Below, one piece after another: positions 9,589 through 18,439 of a DNA stretch of 64,000 bases. The notes below the pieces were generated by a model. The model did no database searches, was not told the origin of the DNA, and saw nothing but the letters and a program-made list of their open reading frames with translations. This stretch comes from Eretmocerus hayati (lineage: Eukaryota; Arthropoda; Insecta; Hymenoptera; Aphelinidae), in the NCBI GenBank assembly GCA_029851415.1, contig CM056741.1, forward strand, positions 83,776,282 to 83,840,281, written 5' to 3'. Both the position numbers and the translations under genes were made by a program. Within the stretch, counting starts at the first letter, position 1. Every line of letters starts with the position of its first letter.

Positions 9589-10485
9589 TCACACTCTACC
9601 ATCCTTATATAGTCTCCCACTTAAGAAGTCGAGACATAAATGCCCACAGTTGAAACTATCATAATCCTGAAACCTTGTGTGATTATACTTCACCTCCTCG
9701 ACTCCGAGGTACAATAGTACTTCCACAGGCGGCTGTAGATCTCCAAAACTATCGAAATAGAAAACATCATCACATTGCTTCCGCCAGCAAACCCAATGAG
9801 TACCAGGATTGCGAGACGAATCTAGATTGCATATGCAGGCCTCATTCTCAAGGGGACCCGATGATGGCAAAGTATCTCTCATAAATACGCCTCTGAAATG
9901 TGGAATTCTCATCATTCGAGCATATTTCACCAAATCAAGATTTGTCAACGCACGGTTCGGGAGCGAGATGTTTTTTTTTTGCCCCTTTCGTGTCTTTTTC
10001 CTTCGCACAGTTTTTCGCTTCTTGATGCGGCGGGTCGTCTTCTTTTTCGTTGTGATGAATCGTGATGGAATGTGCAGACCCAAACCAGTCTTGTATGGTT
10101 TGAGATAGAGACCCTTCCCAAGAGCAATCTGTTCCATGGCCCTGTTATGCCTCGAATCTTCTTCGTATTGCTTCTTAGCAGACTTGGCGTCGTTGATAGC
10201 CTTGACTACACCTGCAGCACCTCCAGCTAAAGCACCCGTTGCGCTCAATCCCGCAAACAAAGGAACTAGGAATGGTAAAAATCCACCAACCTTCTTTGGT
10301 ATCAGTAGAATCCGAGGTGTCTTGACGTACTTCCTTCCTCCGACCGCTTTTATAGCCTCGCGAGCACCCTTGACTGCTGATCTTATGACAACTCGAGAAT
10401 TTCGACTAGGTTTGATTGATTTCAGAGCAGCTTTGACGACTTTGTTGAAAGCAATTCCCATACCCAACTTGGACTTTAATTTCAT
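9589..10485 (-). CDS. Basic/hydrophobic core segment fused to adenain-like maturation protease
   Basis: 298 residues from the first ATG after the break; the true gene probably starts at 10824. Residues ~60-100 contain a hydrophobic glycine/alanine-rich segment (FLPFLVPLFAGLSATGALAG), as in membrane-active minor virion proteins. Residues ~145-175 are a Lys/Arg block (TRRIKKRKTVRRKKTRKG) that could bind DNA. Residues ~215-298 are a Ulp1/adenain-type cysteine protease with H230 (GTHWVCW), D245 (FYFDSFG), Q273 and C280 (NCGHLC). All catalytic residues are present. The role would be virion protein cleavage during maturation. Confidence 0.85.
   Translation of the reverse strand: MKLKSKLGMGIAFNKVVKAALKSIKPSRNSRVVIRSAVKGAREAIKAVGGRKYVKTPRILLIPKKVGGFLPFLVPLFAGLSATGALAGGAAGVVKAINDAKSAKKQYEEDSRHNRAMEQIALGKGLYLKPYKTGLGLHIPSRFITTKKKTTRRIKKRKTVRRKKTRKGQKKNISLPNRALTNLDLVKYARMMRIPHFRGVFMRDTLPSSGPLENEACICNLDSSRNPGTHWVCWRKQCDDVFYFDSFGDLQPPVEVLLYLGVEEVKYNHTRFQDYDSFNCGHLCLDFLSGRLYKDGRV
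9605..9621 (-). promoter_or_regulatory. Penton promoter inside the protease coding end
   Basis: On the minus strand AGTGGGAGA is followed by CTATATAAGG. Both lie within the last codons of the protease frame (stop at 9589), another case of overlap between coding end and promoter. Confidence 0.6.
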
Positions 10486-10551
10486 AGCATTAGTTACGAA
10501 ATAAGCTGCAGCTTTTTCGCCTACACCAGCGTCCTCGGCAGAAACTCGTGC

Positions 10552-10824
10552 TCAAGCTTTATCAGCGAGAATTTTATCAGCTATATTCCTCTCCTTTATA
10601 TTCTCCCGATTCTGAGAGTAAGCTATATCGTGCTCGCGGCCCGCGGTGTCTAGTGGATTAATCCCCTTATCACCTCTAGCGATACGCTTTTTGAGTTTGG
10701 TGCCAGGCCCACAGAATTGATATCCTGGAATATGGAGCTCAACAGGCAATTTATTGAGAACTTTATTCACTAGCCCACGTCCGATCTCACGCTTTCGCGG
10801 AAGACGTCTGTAAGTGATCATCAC
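10552..10824 (-). pseudogene. Phospholipase A2-like domain, cut off by an in-frame TGA
   Basis: 90 residues. FCGPGTKLKKR resembles the calcium loop and GREHDIAYSQ the HD..Y catalytic helix of the PLA2 domain found in parvovirus capsid proteins and many Polintons, where it helps cross membranes. The cysteine usually preceding the HD helix is Gly here. The frame stops at TGA 10552-10554 but stays open without another stop for 22 codons to the ATG at 10485 and on through the protease. The simplest reading is one PLA2-basic-protease gene (10824 to 9589) broken by a single nonsense change. Confidence 0.8.
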
Positions 10825-10852
10825 TCTTCGACTGATGAAGCATGACTGATCC

Positions 10853-10880
10853 GCGGCTATATAAGCGCGCTATTTATACC
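10853..10880. promoter_or_regulatory. Divergent promoter between PLA2-protease and ATPase genes
   Basis: GGCTATATAAGC (10855-10866) faces the plus-strand ATPase and TATAAATAGC (10878-10869, minus) faces the PLA2-protease gene. The two ATGs are only 88 nt apart. Confidence 0.6.
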
Positions 10881-10912
10881 CCTCGAGCCATTCAGGAACT
10901 TACCCTCCTCCG

Positions 10913-11617
10913 ATGAACATGGACTTTGCAGAGCAGGACCTCAAATTGCCAGTCGTCAATTTTGATGTTGGCGAAGAGAAGAGAGTTGGTAGACATGGAG
11001 AGCTGTTACCCGACAGCATTCGCGCCGTTTTTTGTGGCCCATCAAACTGCGGTAAGACAAATACACTGCTAGCTCTGATCACACATCCGAATGGGTTGAA
11101 ACTCGAGAATGTTTACGTGTATTCAAAATCATTGAACCAACCGAAATATCAGTTCTTAAAAAAGTTGTTGGAGTCAATCGATGGGATCCGATATCATCCG
11201 TTTGGTGAGCATGAGTCCGTAGTATCGCCTGATGAAGCATTACCCAACAGTATCATGATCTTTGATGACGTAGCAACCGAGAATCAAGACCATATAAGGA
11301 ATTATTTTTGTATGGGGAGACACAAGAGTGTCGATAGTTTTTATCTCGCACAGTCCTACGCGCGTGTGCCAAAACAGCTAGTACGAGACAATGTTAATCT
11401 ACTTGTTTTGTATCGCATGGATCTCCTGAATAGTCGCCACGTGTATGATGATCACGTCAATTCAGATATGACGTTCGAAGCATTCAAAAGTCTATGCTCA
11501 CATTGCTGGAATAACGATAAATTCGGTTTTCTAGTGATTGATAAAGATAGACCGCTGAATAAAGGTCGATACAGAAAGGGCTTCGACAATTTTGCTATAA
11601 ATATAGGTGCCCAATGA
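10913..11617 (+). CDS. FtsK/HerA-superfamily DNA packaging ATPase
   Basis: 234 residues. Walker A is GPSNCGKT (residues 42-49) and Walker B NSIMIFDDVA (112-121). GRHKSVDSFYLAQSYARVPKQ follows, typical of A32-like packaging ATPases, which translocate DNA into capsids. The ATG is a few codons after the predicted transcript start, since the TATA box is at 10855-10866. It opens a tight plus-strand cluster of four genes separated by only 30-44 nt. The frame is intact. Confidence 0.9.
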   Translation: MNMDFAEQDLKLPVVNFDVGEEKRVGRHGELLPDSIRAVFCGPSNCGKTNTLLALITHPNGLKLENVYVYSKSLNQPKYQFLKKLLESIDGIRYHPFGEHESVVSPDEALPNSIMIFDDVATENQDHIRNYFCMGRHKSVDSFYLAQSYARVPKQLVRDNVNLLVLYRMDLLNSRHVYDDHVNSDMTFEAFKSLCSHCWNNDKFGFLVIDKDRPLNKGRYRKGFDNFAINIGAQ

Positions 11618-11661
11618 TTAACACCAATTAGTTGACCTTCGACTATCAAGGTGTATGCACA

Positions 11662-12600
11662 ATGGATTTCCAAAAGAATTCAGATATCTTACATCAACTC
11701 GTTCAATCGAGGGATGCTATCCGTAAAAAATACAATTTATTGAAACATGGCAAAGCGCATATTGAGAAAAATCTCAAGGAGACTTTCAAGCCGATCGTTG
11801 ATCCCCTTCAACAGCTGATATCGCAAACTCAAAATAAGCCCACTCATCGAGAGAAAATCCGACCGCGTAAACTCAATTTCACGCCAGGACTCGACCAATC
11901 GAGGCTGGATGAATCAACGATGAATGAATCAACATTTTTAAACGATACTGTACGAAACAACATCTCATTCGGAACTGCTGATGACGATAGTGATGTAGAC
12001 ACCAAAGAGCAGTCGTTCTTCTCACCAGCTCCAACATCTGATAAATATTTCGCTCTACTGAATAAGAATGCCCAGGGTAGCCCACTCGATAAAATATATG
12101 GTGTGAGTAAAGTTGGTCAGAGGATCATGCTCGGCAATTCCGATGTAGAATTCACTGATAATGATTTTATAATCAATAACACTCGATTTCCAAAAACAGT
12201 TGGTTTGCTCGAGCTTCTTTTTAAAAAAGCACCGAGCCAGCAGTTGATCAGTATAAACGATATGACTAATTATCGGAAAATTCTCGATATATCGAGTGCT
12301 CACAGGAAGAGACATAGTCCTGATGAGCCCATACGAGAGCAAAAGAGTACTAAATTCACTACAATCATAGCTCCATTATTCCCTAATCCTAAAAAAAGCA
12401 AATCTGTTGGAAAAGGTTTGCCTCAATATAAGGTTGCTAAAATTGGAAGAGCTTTTGATTACGTCTATTGGGATGACCCGAATGGATTAGTGGATCGATT
12501 ACGGCTTCTTGTAGCAGAGCAAGCAGCAGGAAATACGAGTCATCACAATGAAATACAGTCTATAATCGAAGAATTGCAAGAAGCAGGGTATATATATTGA
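11662..12600 (+). CDS. Conserved Polinton protein of unknown function, 312 aa
   Basis: I start at the ATG of MDFQKNSDILHQLVQSRDA; ten codons further upstream are open but begin only with TTG. The N-terminal ~70 residues are charged and helical, probably coiled coil. A Ser/Thr/Asp-rich linker follows (~85-125). The C-terminal part contains SPLDKIYGVSK, a KKSKSVGKGLPQY basic patch and FDYVYWDDPNGLVDRLRLL. The order next to the ATPase and integrase is typical of Polintons, and the conserved C-terminal half suggests a structural or DNA-associated role, but I assign no function. Confidence 0.75.
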   Translation: MDFQKNSDILHQLVQSRDAIRKKYNLLKHGKAHIEKNLKETFKPIVDPLQQLISQTQNKPTHREKIRPRKLNFTPGLDQSRLDESTMNESTFLNDTVRNNISFGTADDDSDVDTKEQSFFSPAPTSDKYFALLNKNAQGSPLDKIYGVSKVGQRIMLGNSDVEFTDNDFIINNTRFPKTVGLLELLFKKAPSQQLISINDMTNYRKILDISSAHRKRHSPDEPIREQKSTKFTTIIAPLFPNPKKSKSVGKGLPQYKVAKIGRAFDYVYWDDPNGLVDRLRLLVAEQAAGNTSHHNEIQSIIEELQEAGYIY

Positions 12601-12630
12601 GTAAAGAGTAGTGCAGCCATCAGTCTCATC

Positions 12631-13014
12631 ATGAGCATCGACGTATTCGGACGTAAACTTGAGAAGAGTGAGGGCGCTCCTGGTCCTCCGGGCATCGGTT
12701 TCAGTTTAACAGAAGATGGACAATATGATGTTGCAAATAAACAAATTTGTAATCTCAGATCTCCCGAGAGACCCTTGGACGCAGTCAATTTCGACACGTT
12801 GCTTCAACATCTGAAGAATATTACGACGAGTTTAGAGAGTAAAATAACTGAAATTAATAACAATATGAAAATTCTAAGTGATCGAGTTGACATGGATCGA
12901 GGTGACATTGAAAACGAGCTTGACATGTTTCATCGAGTGATTTTCTCCATAAGATATAACATGGATTTACCGGAGGATTATGTCAATAAATATGGAGTCA
13001 CCACCAACACATGA
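12631..13014 (+). CDS. Possible fibre- or spike-like small protein
   Basis: 127 residues. A short collagen-like GAPGPPGIGF (residues ~15-24) precedes QYDVANKQICNLRSPERPLD and an AVNFDTLL segment. The latter resembles the neck of trimeric viral fibres, where domains read NK.i.nl..P....DAVN. A heptad-type coiled coil follows (LKNITTSLESKITEINNNMK). This combination suggests a trimeric appendage, but that is inference. It sits 30 nt after the previous gene and 32 nt before the integrase. No signal peptide is visible. Confidence 0.65.
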   Translation: MSIDVFGRKLEKSEGAPGPPGIGFSLTEDGQYDVANKQICNLRSPERPLDAVNFDTLLQHLKNITTSLESKITEINNNMKILSDRVDMDRGDIENELDMFHRVIFSIRYNMDLPEDYVNKYGVTTNT

Positions 13015-13046
13015 CTCATTCCTGTTTGCATCATTGATTCAGCAAC

Positions 13047-13952
13047 ATGGAGAATGTTGTAAATGAAATACACAAGCCAGTGAGGCGTAATTATCCTCAT
13101 CGAAAAATCATCATACGTGGCTTGGATGAAACTTGGCAAGCTGATTTGGTCGAGATGATACCGTTTGCAAAAGAGAATAAAAATCACAAGTACATGTTGA
13201 CTGTGATTGATAACTTTTCAAAGTTTGCATGGGCCGTTCCCATTAAGAGTAAAACAGGTCGAGATGTTACTGCAGCAATGCAATCAATTCTGCGTAAAGG
13301 ACGTGTACCAAAAAATCTTCAAGTAGATAAAGGAAAAGAGTTCTACAACTCTCATTTCCAAGGTCTCATGAAGAAGTACAATATCAATCTATACTCTACC
13401 GAATCAACTGTTCACTGCGCCATCTGTGAGAGATTCAATAGGAGTATTAAGGAACTAATGTGGAAAAAGTTCAGCTTACAAGGGAGCTACAAATGGCTTA
13501 AGATTCTCCCTGAGCTCTTGAATAAGTATAATTCGAGAAAACATCGTAGCATTGGTATTGAGCCAGTACGTGAAAATGAGAAGCAGATTCAGAAGAAATT
13601 CTCAACTATCGCTGTGCAGTATGATCGGAAAAAACCAAAATTCAAGATAGGCGATCAAGTTCGTGTTAGCTGGGTCAAAGGGGTGTTTGATAAAGGATAT
13701 TCACCCAATTGGTCAACAGAAGTGTATACTATCACAAAAATTAGTAAAACGAATCCAGTCATGTATTATTTGAAAGACTATCAAGACAAACCAATCGTCG
13801 GCGGATTTTATGAAGAAGAAATATCGAAAACTCTACATCCAGACATTTACCTAGTTGAAAAAGTATTGAAAAGACGTGGCAATCAACTCTTCGTGAAATG
13901 GTTAGGGTTTGATGATACTCACAACAGCTGGATTGACAAGAGTGATTTATAA
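13047..13952 (+). CDS. Polinton integrase (rve family) with C-terminal chromodomain
   Basis: 301 residues. The catalytic triad is D33 (WQADLVEM), D94 (LQVDKGKEFYN) and E128 (CERFNRS), giving a DD33E spacing. HKPVRRNYPHRKIIIRG precedes the core. A C-terminal chromodomain (~268-301: YLVEKVLKRRG, FVKWLGF, NSWI) could target insertion to methylated histone tails. The enzyme inserts the element with a 6-bp staggered cut, consistent with the TATCAC duplication here. The frame is intact although the polymerase is broken. Confidence 0.95.
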   Translation: MENVVNEIHKPVRRNYPHRKIIIRGLDETWQADLVEMIPFAKENKNHKYMLTVIDNFSKFAWAVPIKSKTGRDVTAAMQSILRKGRVPKNLQVDKGKEFYNSHFQGLMKKYNINLYSTESTVHCAICERFNRSIKELMWKKFSLQGSYKWLKILPELLNKYNSRKHRSIGIEPVRENEKQIQKKFSTIAVQYDRKKPKFKIGDQVRVSWVKGVFDKGYSPNWSTEVYTITKISKTNPVMYYLKDYQDKPIVGGFYEEEISKTLHPDIYLVEKVLKRRGNQLFVKWLGFDDTHNSWIDKSDL

Positions 13953-14148
13953 AAATTTTTGGATGATGAGAGCCCCAACCATCGCTCTCACCAGTGAGGT
14001 GCAGCCATCCAACTCATATTCAATCAGTTTGCATTGAATTCTCAATGAAAAGAGTTGGAGTTTGAGTTGGTTTCGACCTCTCCTTAGGGAATGGATGTGT
14101 GGAGGGGTTTCTTAGAAGAGAATACACGAAAGTTGAATTCAAAAATGT

Positions 14149-14451
14149 TTATTGCGTTGTAAATTCTACGTTAGAATCTCCAAGATATTTGAGGTACAAC
14201 TCATTTCTACTGATTGATTGTGTCATATTTGTGAACAAACTGTCATCATTACATATCAGTTCACCAATTCGTTTTGGAAGAAACACTTGCGTAGTTTCAT
14301 CAATATCAGTAATCACTCTGGACCCGTATCTTGTATTCATTTTTCTCATGTCAGAGATTCTGTAACTTTTACCCGGTACTAATTCATTAAGTTTGACAGT
14401 TGGGAGAAAGCCTCCGTTGGCAGCAAGGCGGTTCAGATTAGCTAGATCCAT
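14149..14451 (-). CDS. Small conserved Polinton protein, 100 aa
   Basis: Starts MDLANLNRLAANGGFL, with LNELVPGKSYRISDMRKMNTRYG and TTQVFLPKRIGELI. The pattern hydrophobic-PGK.Y.I..M....TRYG.R.....V.LP.R suggests a compact beta-rich fold, perhaps OB-like, and similar small proteins occur in insect Polintons. Its place directly after the polymerase would suit a replication accessory. Function is not established. The frame is intact. Confidence 0.65.
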   Translation of the reverse strand: MDLANLNRLAANGGFLPTVKLNELVPGKSYRISDMRKMNTRYGSRVITDIDETTQVFLPKRIGELICNDDSLFTNMTQSISRNELYLKYLGDSNVEFTTQ

Positions 14452-15166
14452 TTCGGAAATAAATATTACGTCTTAGATAGAGATCAAAAGTGAATGTTGG
14501 GAATGCGAGAAGGTATACTCACTCAATGACAGATTTATATCTTGGAGTCGAGTCTGATGCGTTTGCTCGCTGGCTCGTCGTCTGATGCAATGCGATTCTC
14601 GCCGCAATTTATAGCCTTTTCTAGCTGATTCCCCACCATGTTCTCTCGAGCCGCCGACGCCGCTGCCCCACTCTCGTTGGCAGCTTCTTCTTCATTGGTG
14701 CAGGCATCTCGATGCCCCCAAGGTAGAGTGTCGGTCTCCCCACTCTTCAAGCATCGTTTGTCGTCATGCGCACTGAGCGCGACCTTGTATTGAAGCTCGC
14801 TGTAGATCACATGCAAACGAGATCGAATGGTGCGCTGCTCACGGTTGATGGAAGTGCCGTCGAAGAGGCAATTCAGATAATCTTGAAAAGTAATAGTGGC
14901 CTTGACGACATTCGATTTCACTCCTTTGGCTTTCTTCACAGGTCTCTGTCCCATGATCCGGAGGCTATAGAGTTTACTGCGCAAGCCTGCAAACTCTTGG
15001 ATGATGTTACCATTTGTTTCGTCTGACATGAGCCCCACGACTTTTTTATTCACTCGAGGCATCCCAAACTGGTTGTCCTCGGGATAGTCGGACGTATCAA
15101 ACTCGTGCAAGTTTTCCTTCATTATTTCATACATGTTGGCGTCTGCTATCTCGTATAGGAGCGAAT

Positions 15167-15249
15167 CTGTGAATGAATGAATGCCTTCATTTATCACTAG
15201 ACGTGCAGAGATCTACGATAGATAGAGAAAAAAGGAAGTTGATACTGAC
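15167..15249 (-). other. Polymerase intron 2 (83 nt), inside motif C
   Basis: The donor is ACAG|GTCAGTATC at 15250/15249 and the acceptor TTCATTCACAG at 15167. Splicing joins the codons for YTDT to those for DSLLYE, regenerating the catalytic YxDTDS sequence in phase 1. Without splicing, the frame runs into unrelated residues and stops. Confidence 0.8.
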
Positions 15250-16774
15250 CTGTGTCGGTGTAAAGAAGCTTACACTTGTCACCTAGTTGACGCTTCATAA
15301 AGTCATAGTGGAAGCGGTACAGTCTAGTCTTTGATATATCCAAAATGGCGAGGCCGACGTATGTCGGTTTTGAGATAGTCACCTCAGTTCGGGAGAGCTG
15401 GATGGCTGCAAAATTCTCACCGAAGATTGAAGAGCTGTGGAAGTTTGGTTTGGAGATTAGAGCCTCTGCGCCATACCTCCCATTCCACTTGGTAACTAAT
15501 TTCACATCGATCTCTTTCCTCTGGTCCTGCATCGATTTTCCGAATATACTGTTATTATAAAGTTTGTAATGCATTTTTTCGAATTCAGATTTGGAATTCT
15601 TGCGTTGTTCACTGTTCAGGTCGATATATTTCCTCAGCCATGCACTCTGATTGAATTTTAGAGCTCGGTGAATCTTTTTCAGCTTGAGTCCATGTTGTAG
15701 AGCTTGTTTGAGAGCTCTATAATGAATGACATACCTCTCCTTGTCGTATAGAGTAGTCAAAAGTTTCTTCTGTTTCGAACCTGGAGGCACCATACTTTCC
15801 GGACATAGTGGAAGATCTTTGTGTTCGTCGTGAATTTCTTCTGGATACTGCAAATCCACCTCCAGGATGTAACCGATCGGTGAGTCGTCTGGAACGTCAA
15901 AGAAGTTTGGCTGCGAGCAGTCTTCTATCCATGCAAATCCTCCAGTTGGTAAATTTTCTCGCATAGCCAACCCATAGAGATTCACTATATCATAGAAGTG
16001 AATGTACTTCAAGGGCTGAGTCTCGTCGAACTCAGCACCCATGTACTTATTGTTAGCCTTTGAGTATCGGTTTGAACACTGACTGACACCACCACGAATT
16101 CCACGTTGGATAAACATGAGCTGGTCGATGTCGGTTATCAGCTCCAGTTTGACTTGGGTATACTTGAGTATTGCATCCCAACTGTAGCCAGGCAAAGTGT
16201 GATAGTGTGCAGGATCCAGGCCAAACGATTCAATGCTGTTTGTTCGAAAATTTTCAAAGATATCGGCTAGCAATAAGACATCAATCATCAAGTACAGATC
16301 AGAGTATTCTCCAAGATCTGAGATGTCAAATGCTCTCCAAACTTCTTGAGCATGCTTGTAATCTTCATCGCTGATTTCACTCTGATACAATGTGCTGTAA
16401 AAATCTTCTTTGTTCGGCAAATGAGCCTCTAGTAAAGACTCGGAAGAGGTCACATAATCGTATGGAAAAATACCCTTCTTCTTGACGAGGGAGATTTGTC
16501 TGTTCGAAAATTCAGCGGCTTGGAATGTGCTCTCAACCATTTGCAGCTCGTCCATGCTGGAAGCTAATTCGTCGAGAGATGCTGGTAAGAATCTGAATGT
16601 ATCGATGAATCTGAGCTTGATCTCGGTCCCATCGACGAACTTTGTAAAGGAGATGTATTTTTCTTTGTTCAGAGGGATCAGTGACACCCGTCCGGGGAAC
16701 GATGTAGCCAGCTCATTGATAAATAGGTGTGAATCATATCCAGAGTTGTTATGAGCCCCAATCGCGATGGTTCT

Positions 16775-16777
16775 TTA
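16775..16777 (-). other. In-frame TAA in polymerase exon 2
   Basis: The stop follows the conserved NYKD and precedes RTIAIGAHNNSGYDSHLF in the same frame, so it is a nonsense change in otherwise conserved sequence. Confidence 0.8.
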
Positions 16778-16823
16778 GTCCTTGTAGTTCAAGTTACAAT
16801 TTGAGTGCGCAGGGCCGCGATAT

Positions 16824-16884
16824 CTGGAAAAAAAAAAGAATTCATGAGTGATTGGGCATGGAAAAAGATATGTCATTCACTCAC
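16824..16884 (-). other. Polymerase intron 1 (61 nt)
   Basis: The donor is AGGAT|GTGAGTGA at 16884. A polypyrimidine run of 13 T/C precedes the acceptor CCAG at 16824. Splicing joins DHNHLTR to YRGPAHSNCNLNYKD, the conserved polymerase sequence. Unspliced, the frame stops at once (TGA). Confidence 0.85.
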
Positions 16885-18031
16885 ATCCTCGTCAAGTGGT
16901 TATGATCCTTGACTGGCTGCTCTTCCGGTGAGAACGCTTTTCTACAGATGTGACAGATCTTCGCAATTTGGAAGAGGCATTCCTCTCTTTCTGTGAGTGG
17001 TTTCATAGGTACTTGGTTCTCATTCTTGACGAGTTCATTCAGTTCCACAGCTAGATCGTATAACTGTTCCATCAACCATGTGACCGGACTCTTTGCGTCT
17101 GCATTTTCTTGGCGATAGGATCTGTAGCCAGATTTTGAATCGTCGAAACTGCATTTGATGTACAGCCCAACACTGAAAGGCTCGTGGCGTTGATATGCCC
17201 TTTTCTCATTCTCTACAGGCTTCAACAAACACTCAAAATCAAAATAAGCGACAAACGGCATTCTTTCACTGTACTTGTGATTTGTGAAAGAGACCAGACT
17301 CTTCTCCTTGGGTGGTAGCTTGATTTTGCATTTGTTCACTGCTGCACAATCAATCTCATGCGCGTCTAATTTATCTTGGTCTCTGAAAAAATGTAAACAC
17401 CGATCACAAATGAAGAGTCGATGAGCTCTTTTTGTCAAACTCGATCCCACCAGCCGCGACAAGTCCTTGATCCATACATAATGGATTGTTGGTGGCACAT
17501 CGTAGTCATTATCGGAGTCATCACCATTTTCATCAGAGTAGCGGCTCTGAACAAGAAGCAAGTTCACATGAACATCTCGTTTCAGCTTGGTCACTTGACA
17601 CGTACCCACTTCATATTTGTCCCCATATTTTTTCAAGATAAAAAAGTTCACTGAAATATTGTTCTGTTTCTCGAATTTTGGGATATGTTTCGGCAGCACA
17701 AGAAACTGGATACCCTCAAAATTGAGCTCATCAGCGAATCTCTCATACTTGCTGACTCGATTTGGATTCTGTTCTGTAGGATGCAAACCGGAAAGCACAG
17801 CCCACTTGAAACACTGGTTATCTTCATTCTGCACATTCACGCAGGCACGACGTTTTTTTATTACTGCTGGTAATTCAACGTAAGAGCTGCCTCTCATAGG
17901 GTTGAATTTATTGATGTTCAAAGTTAAGTTGATTATTGAACGCAAAGACCAGCCAGATTCTCGCTCTGCGAATTCTTCCATCTCCTTAGCTATAGGTTCA
18001 CTGAAATGTTCCTTGAAAAACTCTGGTAGAG

Positions 18032-18044
18032 AATCTGTGTAATA
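18032..18044. repeat. PLE2 target duplication, left copy
   Basis: AATCTGTGTAATA here and at 20638-20650, directly flanking PLE2 within the polymerase gene. Confidence 0.85.
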
Positions 18045-18131
18045 TACAAGTTGAACCTTTGGTCTCGTCGATCTTGAAGGACGGTGGGGAACTAAATAAA
18101 TTCCCAAAATTTCATGATGGAAATTTTATTG

Positions 18132-18171
18132 CAACGTTTCGTCCACTAGGTTTTGTAGACCTCATCAGGCT
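18132..18171 (-). ncRNA. Hammerhead ribozyme, inverted arm of PLE2
   Basis: The minus strand reads CCTGATGAGG, stem GTCTAC/GTGGAC around AAAACCTA, then GAAACGTTGC. It is the inverted copy of the motif at 20468-20507. Confidence 0.75.
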
Positions 18172-18439
18172 TCCGGTTTCTGTTTCGACATATGTATAAT
18201 GATAGGAAATATGAAAAATTTTTTTTTACAAATGATGGATGTATAAATATTAAAGATGCGCAACTTACGTTATTCTTTAGATCGTCATGATATTTTGGAC
18301 GATCTTGAAATAGAGCACAGACATAACGTCTGGCTCCTGTCAATACAAGTAAACAGAGTGAGTCATCGGTCTCATTTTTCACTCATATTTATATTAGCGC
18401 GATCGCTAATAACCAAAACCAAAAAAAAACAAAAAAAAA

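Noticed and set aside
13953..14100. Histone-type stem-loop after the integrase gene
   Set aside because: The GAGAGC/GCTCTC hairpin at about 13970-13990 lacks the UUUC loop and GGCCC stem.
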